DNA from: Pseudomonas sp. KUIN-1
GTDB lineage: Bacteria > Pseudomonadota > Gammaproteobacteria > Pseudomonadales > Pseudomonadaceae
Assembly: GCF_009176725.1 (NCBI RefSeq)
Contig: NZ_AP020337.1
Location: 2,046,001-2,110,000 of the forward strand
Direction: 5' to 3'
DNA: 64,000 nt
A model generated the notes under the pieces. It had not been told where the DNA came from, ran no database searches, and saw nothing but the letters and a program-made list of their open reading frames with translations. Of this stretch, positions 1-8,597 are shown piece after piece. Position 1 is the stretch's first letter; each line of letters starts with the position of its first letter. The translations under genes were made by a program, and so were the position numbers.

Positions 1-31
1 TGCCGTCGAAGTACTCGTTGACCTTGAACAT
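1..31 (-). CDS. ppnP: Pyrimidine/purine nucleoside phosphorylase, first ten codons only
   Basis: Only the start of the gene is inside the window; the rest lies before position 1. The minus strand reads MFKVNEYFDG after a good ribosome binding site (AAAGGA, about nine bases before the ATG). This N-terminus is what I recall for the short cupin-fold PpnP/YaiE (DUF1255) proteins of Pseudomonas, which are about 94 residues long and split nucleosides with phosphate. The call rests on ten residues only. Confidence 0.6.
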   Translation of the reverse strand, partial: MFKVNEYFDG

Positions 32-143
32 GGGCGGTTCCTTTTGAAAGGGCTGAAAATGGCTCGCCAGTATGCCCAACACGGTAAAACTCGTCACGCC
101 CCTTGCACGTCGACGCTGACGAAACGTCGACCTGCAGTAGCAT

Positions 144-689
144 TCAATTGGGCAGGATCAACGGCAGCAGCCTGGCAGTATTGCGCGCATCGACCAGGGC
201 GCGGTGTTGTTGCCCGCTGAACTGCATGCCTGCCAGTTGCAAGGCACTGTTCAGCCCTATCGGTTTCTGCAAGTGGCGGGCCTGGGCGAAACGCTGTTTG
301 AGATTGACGTGCGGCATGCTGGACAGCGCACTGTCGAGGTGGTGGTGGCGCCATTCCTCTTCCAGTTGCTGACGATCGTAGTCCCCCCAGCTGGCCCAGC
401 CCACGATGCGTGCCCGATGATGGCTCAACCAGCGCTCGAACTGCGGCCACACCGTCGTCAGCGGCGCGGCGCTGTCGATGCTGCTCTGGTTGATATGGGT
501 CAGCTCGCGGCAGAAATGGGTCAGCAACGGCCTGCGTGCCGGGCGCACGAAGCGTTCGAAATGGTCCAGCTCGCGTCCGTCCTGATTGACCAGCGTCGCG
601 CCTATCTCGATGACTTCCATTTCTGCGACCGGCCATCCACCTTCTTCGGTCGTGGCCTCAAGATCAATCACCAGCCAGTGCGGCATCAT
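144..689 (-). CDS. DEDDh-type 3'-5' exonuclease
   Basis: A 181-residue single-domain exonuclease of the DnaQ/RNase T superfamily. The ExoI motif is near the N-terminus (VIDLEAT, D9 and E11), an ExoII aspartate sits in the WGDYD segment near residue 100, and the ExoIII motif HRALVDARNTA near residue 165 supplies the DEDDh histidine and last aspartate. It probably trims RNA or DNA 3' ends in the cytoplasm, like the KapD/ERI-1-like stand-alone exonucleases; the substrate cannot be told. Two adjacent ATG codons (689 and 686) follow an AAGGAAG ribosome binding site and either could be the start. It is a single gene, with about 250 bp between it and the next gene to the right. Confidence 0.8.
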   Translation of the reverse strand: MMPHWLVIDLEATTEEGGWPVAEMEVIEIGATLVNQDGRELDHFERFVRPARRPLLTHFCRELTHINQSSIDSAAPLTTVWPQFERWLSHHRARIVGWASWGDYDRQQLEEEWRHHHLDSALSSMPHVNLKQRFAQARHLQKPIGLNSALQLAGMQFSGQQHRALVDARNTARLLPLILPN

Positions 690-938
690 CCAGCTTCCTT
701 ACGATAGTCAATGGCTTGAGCGTAGCCAGATTAACCCGTTGCGCACACTCAGGGCTTTGCATCGGCATTCTTGTTGTTACAACTGCCCCTACAGTGACCA
801 CAGGTGATTGCATTGGTGCCTAGCAGGCGGCTTTCACTTGCCTGTTCGAATACTGCAAGCGCACCGCAGAGCGCTGACGCTGTCGATTTGACAGTTGTTT
901 AAATCCTGGAAACCGCATAGCTTGAACGGCTTTGATTG

Positions 939-1778
939 ATGTCGTGTTTTATGAAAAGACTTGCAGTGTTAATTGACGGTATGGCGCGCACGATCGTTAC
1001 CGGTGTCATGCTCTTCATTCCGTTGATGGCAACGCCGCAGGTCTTCGCCGCGCAGATCGTGCGGGTGGCTGCAGTGCATTTCCCCCCTTATATGGTGCGT
1101 CCTGAAAAAGGTGAAGACACCGGTCTTTTACCCCAACTGATCAATGCCCTGAATGGCGAGCAGGACGACTATGAATTCGTGATGGTCCCCACTTCAGTGC
1201 CTCGGCGTTTTCGTGACTTCACGGAAGGGCGTTTCGATGTAGCCGTTTTCGAAAATCCCGAGTGGGGCTGGAAGGACATTCCCCATGAGCAGATCGATAT
1301 GGGGCTCGAGGATGCCGAGGTCTATGTGGCGCGCCGAGTGGAAGGACGTGGGCAGGATTACTTCGACACCCTGGCTGACAAACGTCTGGCACTGTTCAGT
1401 GGCTATCATTATGGATTTGCCAACTTCAATACCGATCAGAAGTACCTGAGCGAGCACTTCACCATTACCTCCACGTACTCCCACGACAGCAATTTGCTGA
1501 TGGTGGTGCGTGGCCGCGCCGATGTGGCGCCCGTGACCCGTTCGTACCTGATTGATTTCATGGCGCATAACAAGGAAGAAGCGGCGCAACTGATGGTGTC
1601 CGAGCGTGTCGATCAGGTCTACCGTCAATACGCGTTGTTGCGTCCGAATGGCAATATTGATGTGCCGCATTTCAAGCAGCTACTGGAAAGGCTGCGTGCA
1701 GATGGGCAGCTGGCGAAGATTTTCGAGCCGCTGCACATCAAGGTGCTTCCGGTGAATGCCGAGATGCCCGGCAACTAG
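939..1778 (+). CDS. Periplasmic solute-binding protein (bacterial extracellular family 3-like)
   Basis: About 279 residues. A basic N-terminus and hydrophobic stretch ending in the cleavage-like VFAAQ form a signal peptide (residues 1 to about 34). The mature part starts with the beta-strand/VHFPPYMV pattern typical of polar amino-acid-binding (SBP_bac_3) proteins and continues with the usual two-lobe alternation. There are no permease or ATPase genes beside it, so it may be an orphan sensor or receptor rather than part of a complete ABC importer. The ligand cannot be predicted. The start is uncertain: ATG at 939 or 951, and no strong ribosome binding site precedes either. Confidence 0.75.
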   Translation: MSCFMKRLAVLIDGMARTIVTGVMLFIPLMATPQVFAAQIVRVAAVHFPPYMVRPEKGEDTGLLPQLINALNGEQDDYEFVMVPTSVPRRFRDFTEGRFDVAVFENPEWGWKDIPHEQIDMGLEDAEVYVARRVEGRGQDYFDTLADKRLALFSGYHYGFANFNTDQKYLSEHFTITSTYSHDSNLLMVVRGRADVAPVTRSYLIDFMAHNKEEAAQLMVSERVDQVYRQYALLRPNGNIDVPHFKQLLERLRADGQLAKIFEPLHIKVLPVNAEMPGN

Positions 1779-1815
1779 CAGAGGGGCAGGTTTTGCGCCT
1801 GCCACCCGGAGGCAC

Positions 1816-1983
1816 TCAGCGGTCGTTGGCGTCCTTGGCATCCATTTCTGCGTTGCGCTCGTGGACGCGCTTGAGCTGTTCTTCGGTGAGGGGCAGTTTC
1901 TTGGCTGTGTCGCGCAGCATCATCAGACCGCCGACGATCGAGCCAATGGCTACGAGCAGAATTAACCAGGCATACCAGGGCAT
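1816..1983 (-). CDS. Small membrane protein, DUF2897 family
   Basis: A 55-residue protein starting MPWYAWLILLVAIGS. It has one N-terminal membrane segment (residues about 3-23) and a charged cytoplasmic tail with LTEEQLKRVHERNAEMDAK. This is the pattern of the short Pseudomonas DUF2897 proteins, which have no known function. An AAGGAG ribosome binding site lies six bases before the ATG. It follows the ethanolamine permease gene on the same strand with about 120 bp between them. Confidence 0.75.
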   Translation of the reverse strand: MPWYAWLILLVAIGSIVGGLMMLRDTAKKLPLTEEQLKRVHERNAEMDAKDANDR

Positions 1984-2101
1984 AGCGCTCTCCTTATTGT
2001 GATACCGCTTTGAGCAGCACGGCTGCCTAATGGTTCAAGAGTATGCGCCCTGAAGGGTTGCGTGCGAAAGCATTCGCCCGCAACCCCTTGGAACCTGGCA
2101 G

Positions 2102-3466
2102 TTACTCCCCGGTCAGCATCGCGTCGGTCGGCGCGTCGGCACGCAATTTGGCGGTCAGGCTGAAGTAGATGAAGCCGACGGCCATCAGGCCGAGGAAAAT
2201 CAGGCCGATCAATGCGTTGAACCAGGCCATTGCCACCAGACACACGACGGCCAGCGCCAGGGCGATGCCGGGCACTACCGGATAACCGGGGGCGCGGAAC
2301 GTGCGCTCCAGGCCAGGCTCGGTCTTGCGCAGTTTGAACAGGCTGAGCATGCTCATGATGTACATGACGATGGCGCCGAACACGGCCATGGTGATCATCG
2401 CAGCGGTCAGCGTCATGCCACTCAGGTTGATCAGGCCGTCGCTGTAGATCGCGGCGATGCCGATCAGACCGCCGGCGATGATTGCCCGGTGCGGCGTCTG
2501 GAAGCGCGAAAGCCTGGCCAGCGAGGCGGGCAGGTAGCCGGCGCGGGCGAGGGCGAAGAACTGGCGCGAGTAACCCATGATGATCCCGTGGAAGCTGGCG
2601 ACCAGACCGAACAGGCCGATCCACACCAGCATGTGCAGCCAGCCGGAACTGTCACCGACCACGGCTTTCATGGCCTGCGGCAGCGGATCGTTGATGTTGG
2701 CCAGGGTGCGCCAGTCGCCCACGCCACCGGCAAACAGCATGACGCCGATCGCCAGTATCACCAAGGTCAGAATGCCACTGATGTAGGCCTTCGGGATGGT
2801 GCGTTTCGGGTCCTTGGCTTCTTCGGCGGCCATTGCAGCGCCTTCGATGGCCAGGAAGAACCAGATGGCGAAGGGGATGGCAGCGAACATGCCGGCAATG
2901 GCTTCGGGTCCGAAGGTCTGCGAACCGGCCCAGCCGTTGAGGGCGAAGTTGCTGAAACTGAAGGCAGGCGCGACGACGCCCATGAACACCAGCAACTCGG
3001 CGACGGCCAGAATGCACACCACCAGCTCGAAGGTTGCGGCGAGCTTCACGCCCACGATGTTGAGCGCCATGAAGACGATGTAGGCGCCGACTGCCGCATG
3101 CTTGGGGTCCAGCCCCGGGTATTGCACATTAAGGTACGCACCGATCGCCATGGCAATGGCCGGTGGCGCAAAGACGAACTCGATCAGGGTGGCCATGCCT
3201 GCGATCAGTCCGCCTTTTTCGCCAAAGGCACGACGGCTGTAGGCGAACGGACCGCCGGCGTGCGGGATGGCGGTGGTGAGCTCGGTAAAACTGAAAATGA
3301 AACAGGTGTACATGGTGGCAACCATCAGGGCTGTTACCAAAAAGCCCAGCGTACCCGCAACGCCCCAGCCGTAGCTCCAGCCGAAGTATTCGCCGGAAAT
3401 CACCAGCCCTACCGCGATCCCCCATAAATGAATCGTGCCGAGCGTCGGCTTGAGTTGTGTGCTCAT
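2102..3466 (-). CDS. eat: Ethanolamine permease (APC superfamily)
   Basis: A 454-residue integral membrane transporter of the amino acid-polyamine-organocation superfamily, about twelve membrane segments. The N-terminal part (GTIHLWGIAVGLVISGEYFGW split over the first segment, then AGTLGFLVTALMVATMYT) is the signature I know from the Pseudomonas ethanolamine permease family (TIGR00908). It should import ethanolamine as a carbon or nitrogen source. I chose the ATG at 3466 (MSTQLKPTLG) rather than an upstream in-frame ATG because a GGGAGA ribosome binding site lies about eight bases before it and the family begins there. The ethanolamine ammonia-lyase genes eutBC are not in this window. Confidence 0.85.
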   Translation of the reverse strand: MSTQLKPTLGTIHLWGIAVGLVISGEYFGWSYGWGVAGTLGFLVTALMVATMYTCFIFSFTELTTAIPHAGGPFAYSRRAFGEKGGLIAGMATLIEFVFAPPAIAMAIGAYLNVQYPGLDPKHAAVGAYIVFMALNIVGVKLAATFELVVCILAVAELLVFMGVVAPAFSFSNFALNGWAGSQTFGPEAIAGMFAAIPFAIWFFLAIEGAAMAAEEAKDPKRTIPKAYISGILTLVILAIGVMLFAGGVGDWRTLANINDPLPQAMKAVVGDSSGWLHMLVWIGLFGLVASFHGIIMGYSRQFFALARAGYLPASLARLSRFQTPHRAIIAGGLIGIAAIYSDGLINLSGMTLTAAMITMAVFGAIVMYIMSMLSLFKLRKTEPGLERTFRAPGYPVVPGIALALAVVCLVAMAWFNALIGLIFLGLMAVGFIYFSLTAKLRADAPTDAMLTGE

Positions 3467-3757
3467 TGTTCTCTCCCTGGGATTCGATAAACGTTGAAAC
3501 ATCCTGTTGCAGAGGCCGTGCCAGTGCACGGATCACTGTCGTGATGCTTCAAAACGGGTCGTTTACAGAACGTCAGGGTGAATCGATTCAACTCGTTGTA
3601 CAGGTTTGGTCCGGTTTGGTGCGGCGATGACCGCCAGGGGTGCATGGAATTCAGAAGTCTCAGGACGCTGTTCGGGCAAATGCCGATCGATGGGTCCCGC
3701 CTGTGCGCCGGTTCGGCTACAATGCGCGCCGATTTCGACTTACCTGAGACCACGCTC

Positions 3758-4456
3758 ATGTCCGCCTGCCAGACTCCTGTCATCGTCGCCCTGGATTTTC
3801 CGACCCGCGAAGCCGCCTTGCGCCTGGCTGATCAGCTCGACCCCAAACTGTGCAGGGTCAAGGTCGGCAAGGAACTGTTCACCAGTTGCGCGGCCGACAT
3901 CGTCGAGACCCTGCGCCACAGGGGCTTCGAAGTGTTTCTGGATCTCAAATTCCACGACATCCCCAACACCACGGCGATGGCGGTCAAGGCGGCGGCCGAG
4001 ATGGGCGTGTGGATGGTCAATGTGCACTGCTCGGGCGGCTTGCGCATGATGGCGGCCTGTCGGGAAGTGCTTGAGCAGCGCACCGGTCCACAGCCGTTGC
4101 TGATCGGCGTGACCGTTCTGACCAGCATGGAACGTGAAGACCTGGCCGGTATCGGCCTGGACATCGACCCGCAGGTACAGGTGCTGCGCCTTGCGGCTCT
4201 GGCCGGGAAGGCCGGAATGGATGGTCTGGTCTGCTCGGCACTGGAAGCGCAGGCCCTGAAAGCCGCTCACCCGTCGTTGCAACTGGTGACGCCCGGCATC
4301 CGTCCGGCGGGCAGTGCGCAGGACGATCAGCGCCGTATCCTGACCCCTCGTCAGGCACTGGATGCAGGCTCTGACTACCTCGTCATCGGCCGCCCGATCA
4401 GCCAGGCGGCTGATCCGGCGAAGGCCCTGGCGGCGGTGGTTGCGGAGCTGGCTTGA
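3758..4456 (+). CDS. pyrF: Orotidine 5'-phosphate decarboxylase
   Basis: A 232-residue cytoplasmic TIM-barrel enzyme that makes UMP from OMP in the last step of de novo pyrimidine synthesis. It opens with [11 protein letters not shown] and carries the catalytic [10 protein letters not shown] motif near residue 60 with the lysine and aspartate array. The phosphate-binding end (TPGIRP and DYLVIGRPI) is present near residues 175-210. Length and start ([13 protein letters not shown]) agree with Pseudomonas PyrF. An in-frame ATG further upstream would add 60 unrelated residues and was rejected. It stands alone, divergent from the ethanolamine permease gene. Confidence 0.97.
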   Translation: MSACQTPVIVALDFPTREAALRLADQLDPKLCRVKVGKELFTSCAADIVETLRHRGFEVFLDLKFHDIPNTTAMAVKAAAEMGVWMVNVHCSGGLRMMAACREVLEQRTGPQPLLIGVTVLTSMEREDLAGIGLDIDPQVQVLRLAALAGKAGMDGLVCSALEAQALKAAHPSLQLVTPGIRPAGSAQDDQRRILTPRQALDAGSDYLVIGRPISQAADPAKALAAVVAELA

Positions 4457-4531
4457 GTAGATGGATGCGTAACATCACGGCTCTACCCACAGAGTGGCGA
4501 AGAGCTGTGACGCTGCGAAAAGCCCGTGGGT

Positions 4532-5539
4532 TTATTCCACTTTCAGGATCAGCTTGCCCTGATTCTCGCCGCTGAACAGCATCTGGAAGGTCTCCGGGAA
4601 CGTCTCGAGGCCTTCTACGATGTGCTCCTTGCTCTTGAGCTTGCCTTCCTTGATCCAGCCGGCCATGACCTGACCCGCTTCTGCATAGCGTTCCGGATGG
4701 TCCAGTACGATGAAGCCTTCCATGCGAGCGCGGTTGACCAGCAGCGACATGTAGTTGGCCGGGCCTTTGATCGCCTTGGTGCTGTTGTACTGGCTGATGG
4801 CACCACAGATCACCACACGAGCGCCGACCGCCAGCTGGCTGAGCGCCGCATCGAGGATGTCGCCACCGACGTTGTCGAAGTACACGTTCACACCATCCGG
4901 GCAGTGGCGTTTCAGACCGTCCATGACGTCTTCGGATTTGTAGTCGATGGCTGCGTCAAAGCCCAGCTCCTCGGTCAGCAGACGGCATTTTGCCGTGCCT
5001 CCCGCGATGCCGACCACACGGCAGCCCTTGAGCTTGGCAATCTGCCCGGCGATGCTGCCGACAGCGCCAGCCGCACCGGAAATCACCACGGTGTCACCGC
5101 TTTTCGGTTGGCCGACGTCCAGCAGCGCCAGGTAGGCGGTCATGCCGGTCATGCCCAGTGCCGATAGATAAAGGGGCAGGGGCGCAAGGTTGGTGTCCAC
5201 CTTGTAGAAGCCCTTCGGTTCACCGGCAAAGTAGTCCTGCACGCCCAGGCGTCCCTGAACATGGTCACCTACAGCGAACTTGGGGTTTTTCGATTCTATT
5301 ACTTCACCCACGCCGATGGCACGCATCACTTCGCCCAGCTCTACGGCTGGAATGTAGGATTTGCCCTCATTCATCCAGCCACGCATTGCCGGGTCCAGTG
5401 ACAGGTATTTGCTCCTGACCAGAATCTGCCCGTCGGCAAGTGCGCTGACCGGGACTTCCTGATAGGTGAAGTCTTCACGGCGCGCATCGCCCGAAGGGCG
5501 CTTGGCGAGCAGGAACTGGCGGTTGGAAAGATCGGTCAT
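4532..5539 (-). CDS. NADP-dependent oxidoreductase, zinc-independent MDR family
   Basis: A 335-residue medium-chain dehydrogenase/reductase of the leukotriene B4 12-hydroxydehydrogenase / CurA (YncB) type. The N-terminal lobe contains LSLDPAMRGWM, and the Rossmann part has GAAGAVGSIAGQIAK near residue 155 and the NADP-pocket region VVGIAGG near 175. The zinc ligands of alcohol dehydrogenases are absent. Members reduce alpha,beta-unsaturated ketones or aldehydes or act as quinone reductases. It is a single gene preceded by AGGAGACC at a suitable distance. Confidence 0.88.
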   Translation of the reverse strand: MTDLSNRQFLLAKRPSGDARREDFTYQEVPVSALADGQILVRSKYLSLDPAMRGWMNEGKSYIPAVELGEVMRAIGVGEVIESKNPKFAVGDHVQGRLGVQDYFAGEPKGFYKVDTNLAPLPLYLSALGMTGMTAYLALLDVGQPKSGDTVVISGAAGAVGSIAGQIAKLKGCRVVGIAGGTAKCRLLTEELGFDAAIDYKSEDVMDGLKRHCPDGVNVYFDNVGGDILDAALSQLAVGARVVICGAISQYNSTKAIKGPANYMSLLVNRARMEGFIVLDHPERYAEAGQVMAGWIKEGKLKSKEHIVEGLETFPETFQMLFSGENQGKLILKVE

Positions 5540-5770
5540 GGCAGGGTCTCCTGAAAAGGGTTCAAGAATGGATTCAAACGCTCATCGCGCCATTCGGGCA
5601 AGAAGCGATCACCCAGCGAATGCCGTTTGATCCATGTGGTTGATAGGAGTACGTTGCGCCACTGGCGTTCAGACGGATCTGCGAATGAAACATTCTGACG
5701 ACGGATATGGCTTGAGTCGCCCACCCTCAGTGCTCTAGATTCCTTGTTCGATCAACACTTGGAAGACATC

Positions 5771-6706
5771 ATGCCTGCTACCTCTTCGAACACTCTCCAC
5801 CCCCGGGCTCTGCGACCTGGCGACGCCGTTGCGCTGGTGTCTCCGGCAGGGCCTGTGGACCCCGGCAAGATCCAGGCGGCGGTGGCGGTGCTTGAGGGGT
5901 GGGGGTTGCGTCCTCGGGTCTATCCGCATGCGCTGGGCAGCTACTCGTTCTATTCCGGGACCGATGAACAGCGGCTCGCCGACCTCAACGCCGCGCTGGC
6001 CGATCCGGAAATCCGTGCGGTCCTGTGCACTCGCGGTGGTTATGGCGTGCAAAGGATTGTCCAGCAGGTGGATATGGACGCGGTGCGTCGTGACCCCAAG
6101 CTGGTGACCGGCTTTTCCGATATCACCGCGTTGCACGGTGCGCTTTGGAACCACGCGCGCCTGGCGACCATTCATGGGCCGGTCGCTTCGCAGCTGGAAC
6201 GTGGCGGCCTGTTCGTCAGCGGTATGCGCCATGTGCTGATGAGCACCGAGCCGGTCCTGCTCAAGGCTGATCCGGCCTCGCCAACTGCCAGGGTCAGAAC
6301 CGCTGGCAGCGCACAGGGCCTGCTGTTGGGCGGCAACCTGTGCATCCTCGATACCTCTGTGGGTACGCCGTTCATGCCCGACCTGAGCGGTGCGATCCTG
6401 CTCATCGAAGAGGTCAACGAACCTGCCTACCGGGTCGACCGCATGCTCACCCACCTGGGCAACTGCGGGATTCTTGCGTCTCTGGCCGGCATTGCCGTCG
6501 GCGAATTTACCCCTGCCGCGAACACTGGCCGCACCATCAGCCCCGCCGATGTGCTGATGGAGCGGCTGGGCAGTCTTGGCATTCCGGTGCTCGGCGGTGT
6601 GCCTGTAGGGCATGGAAATCCCAATCAGGCCGTGCCACTGGGCACTCAGGCGATACTCGATGCCGACGCCGGAACTCTGCTGGTAGCCCCCGCCGCGCGT
6701 AGCTGA
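5771..6706 (+). CDS. ldcA: Muramoyltetrapeptide (LD-) carboxypeptidase
   Basis: A 311-residue serine peptidase of family S66 that removes the terminal D-alanine from the murein tetrapeptide during peptidoglycan recycling in the cytoplasm. The nucleophile is in GFSDITALHG (about residue 118), the glutamate in IEEVNEPAYRVDRML (about 218) and the histidine in GVPVGHGNPNQAVPLG (about 286), so the Ser-Glu-His triad is complete. The start at 5771 (MPATSSNTLHPRALRPGD) precedes the conserved RPGDAVALVSPAGP. No signal peptide is seen, which fits the cytoplasmic recycling role. MccF-like self-immunity proteins share this fold, but there is no microcin cluster here. Confidence 0.92.
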   Translation: MPATSSNTLHPRALRPGDAVALVSPAGPVDPGKIQAAVAVLEGWGLRPRVYPHALGSYSFYSGTDEQRLADLNAALADPEIRAVLCTRGGYGVQRIVQQVDMDAVRRDPKLVTGFSDITALHGALWNHARLATIHGPVASQLERGGLFVSGMRHVLMSTEPVLLKADPASPTARVRTAGSAQGLLLGGNLCILDTSVGTPFMPDLSGAILLIEEVNEPAYRVDRMLTHLGNCGILASLAGIAVGEFTPAANTGRTISPADVLMERLGSLGIPVLGGVPVGHGNPNQAVPLGTQAILDADAGTLLVAPAARS

Positions 6707-6734
6707 TGTCTCTGTCGTGCTGCTGGCGGCTGGC

Positions 6735-7928
6735 CTAATCGGTCTTGCGTGTGTTCAGGATCAGCAAGGTCAGCAAGCCTGCGACGATGCCCCAGAATGC
6801 CGAGCCTATGGAGAACAGCGTCAGTCCCGAAGCGGTCACCATGAAGGTGATCAAGGCGGGTTCGCGCTCCCTCGGTTCGGCCATCGCAACAGTCAGGCCA
6901 TTGATGATCGATCCGAGCAGCGCCAGTGCGGCAATCGAGAGCATCAGTTCCTTGGGGAACGCACTGAACAGACCCGCCAGGGTTGCACCGAAAATGCCGG
7001 CTATCGCATAGAAAATCCCGCACCAGATCGCCGCTGTATAGCGTTTTGATTTGTCCTCATGGGCATGAGGGCAGGTACAGATGGCGGCACTGATCGCCGC
7101 CAGATTGATCCCGTGGCAGCCAAATGGCGCTGTGAGCAATGAAGCGAAGCCGGTCACCGATATCAGCGGCGAGGTAGGCGGGTAGTAGCCGTCGGCTCGC
7201 AACACGGCCACACCGGGCATGTTCTGCGAGGTCATGGCCACCACGAACAGCGGAATGCCGATGCTGACCGTCGCCGCCCATGAAAACTCGGGCGTGGTCC
7301 AGACCGGTATGGCGACTTCCAGCGCCAGGCCGTCAAAGTTCAGCAAGCCCAGCAGGCCGGAGATGCCGATACCGACCAGCAGCGCGAGCAGCACCGAGTA
7401 GCGCGGCGACAGACGTTTGACCAGCAGATAAGTGAAAAACATGCCCAGCACCAGGCTGGTGTGGTGCTGGGCGGCAATAAAGATCTCGCTGCCGATCCGG
7501 AACAGAATCCCTGCCAGCAAGGCCGCGGCCAGCGAGGCTGGGAGGCGCCGCACGATGCGCTCGAAACTGCCAGTCACCCCGCACAGAATCACCAGCAGCG
7601 CGCTGGTGATGAACGCGCCAATGGCCTGTGGGTAGCTGACGCCGCCCAGGCTGGTGATCAGCAGGGCGGCGCCGGGTGTCGACCACGCCACGGTAATCGG
7701 CATGCGGTAGCGCAGCGAGAGGCCGATGCTGCACACCGCCATGCCCATGAACAGCGCCCACAGCCAGGATGAAATCTGCACGCTGCTCAGCCCTGCCGCC
7801 TGGCCCGCCTGGAACATCAGCACCAGCGAACTGGTGCAGCCGGTCATCATGGCGATGAAACCGGCAACCACCGCCGACGGCGATGAGTCTGTCAGCGGGC
7901 GCAATGGCACCTTGAGGGATTGGTTCAT
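6735..7928 (-). CDS. Benzoate/H+ symporter, BenE family
   Basis: A 397-residue membrane protein with 11-12 hydrophobic segments. Family features include AGFIAMMTGCTSSLVLMFQA near the N-terminus, WSTPGAALL near residue 100 and the PFGCHGINLAAISAAIC segment near residue 275. BenE proteins import benzoate or related aromatic acids with protons. No aromatic degradation genes are nearby, so the substrate is not confirmed by context. The start (MNQSLKVPLRPL) was chosen over an upstream ATG because the family begins with a short cytoplasmic leader before the first membrane segment. Confidence 0.85.
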   Translation of the reverse strand: MNQSLKVPLRPLTDSSPSAVVAGFIAMMTGCTSSLVLMFQAGQAAGLSSVQISSWLWALFMGMAVCSIGLSLRYRMPITVAWSTPGAALLITSLGGVSYPQAIGAFITSALLVILCGVTGSFERIVRRLPASLAAALLAGILFRIGSEIFIAAQHHTSLVLGMFFTYLLVKRLSPRYSVLLALLVGIGISGLLGLLNFDGLALEVAIPVWTTPEFSWAATVSIGIPLFVVAMTSQNMPGVAVLRADGYYPPTSPLISVTGFASLLTAPFGCHGINLAAISAAICTCPHAHEDKSKRYTAAIWCGIFYAIAGIFGATLAGLFSAFPKELMLSIAALALLGSIINGLTVAMAEPREREPALITFMVTASGLTLFSIGSAFWGIVAGLLTLLILNTRKTD

Positions 7929-8044
7929 GCTGGGCGTTCCTTGAAGCGGGCAGGTAGCAAAGGGCGCCAAGCCTAAACGCATGGCTGCCCGGCCTTGCAA
8001 TACAGCGACACGAGTAAACGCCAGCACAGTTGCAGCCGTGGCGT

Positions 8045-8515
8045 TTACTCGGCGTCAGCCCCGGCCGGGCAAGCGCCGGACTGCAGGGTCTGCCCCAGCG
8101 CCCGATTGACCATCAGCCAGCCGTCCACGGCATCCTGACCCGCTTCGGCGAACACCCGCTGCAGCAGTTTGACCTGTTCGCGACGCAAGCCCTGTTCAAA
8201 AAGGGCGCCTTCATCGGTAAGGCCCAGCAGTCGTTTGCGCTTGTCATTTTCGGGGGCCGCGCTGTGCACCAGGTTCATGGCGATCAGCTGGCGCAGCGGA
8301 GCATTGAGGGCCTGTTTGCTGACGCCCAATACGGTGAGCAGCTCCTTGACGCTCAGGCCGGGGTAACGGGCGATGAAAAATACGATGCGCTGGTGCACGC
8401 GACTGAAGCCGCGTCTGGCCAGCATTTCATCAGCCTTGGCAGTGAATGCCTGATAGCCGAAGAAGAAGGCTTCCATAGCCATTTGTTGATTGGCGGGTTT
8501 TTTAAGGTCAAGCAT
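8045..8515 (-). CDS. MarR-family transcriptional regulator
   Basis: A protein of about 156 residues with a MarR winged-helix domain. HQRIVFFIARYPGLSVKELLTVLGVSKQALNAPLRQLIAMNLV holds the helix-turn-helix in two adjoining pieces, followed by the wing with DKRKRLLGLTDEG. It is divergent from the aminotransferase gene at 8598; the short region between them carries a palindrome suited to a dimeric regulator, so it probably controls itself and that gene. The start is uncertain: ATG at 8515 has no clear ribosome binding site, and an in-frame ATG at 8599 would overlap the divergent gene. Confidence 0.85.
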   Translation of the reverse strand: MLDLKKPANQQMAMEAFFFGYQAFTAKADEMLARRGFSRVHQRIVFFIARYPGLSVKELLTVLGVSKQALNAPLRQLIAMNLVHSAAPENDKRKRLLGLTDEGALFEQGLRREQVKLLQRVFAEAGQDAVDGWLMVNRALGQTLQSGACPAGADAE

Positions 8516-8548
8516 GTTGACGTATCCGGGTTGATCGTCGTAATTTGA

Positions 8549-8563
8549 GTCAATCAGTTTGAC
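8549..8563. promoter_or_regulatory. Palindromic operator between the MarR gene and the aminotransferase gene
   Basis: The sequence GTCAATCAGTTTGAC is an inverted repeat (GTCAA, five bases, TTGAC). Its right arm runs into TTGACG, and its complement into TTGACT, so both divergent -35 elements could overlap it. A MarR dimer bound here would block both promoters. The role is inferred from position and symmetry only. Confidence 0.5.
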
Positions 8564-8597
8564 GTATTTCCAATTGTCTCGGCTACAGGTAACTGCC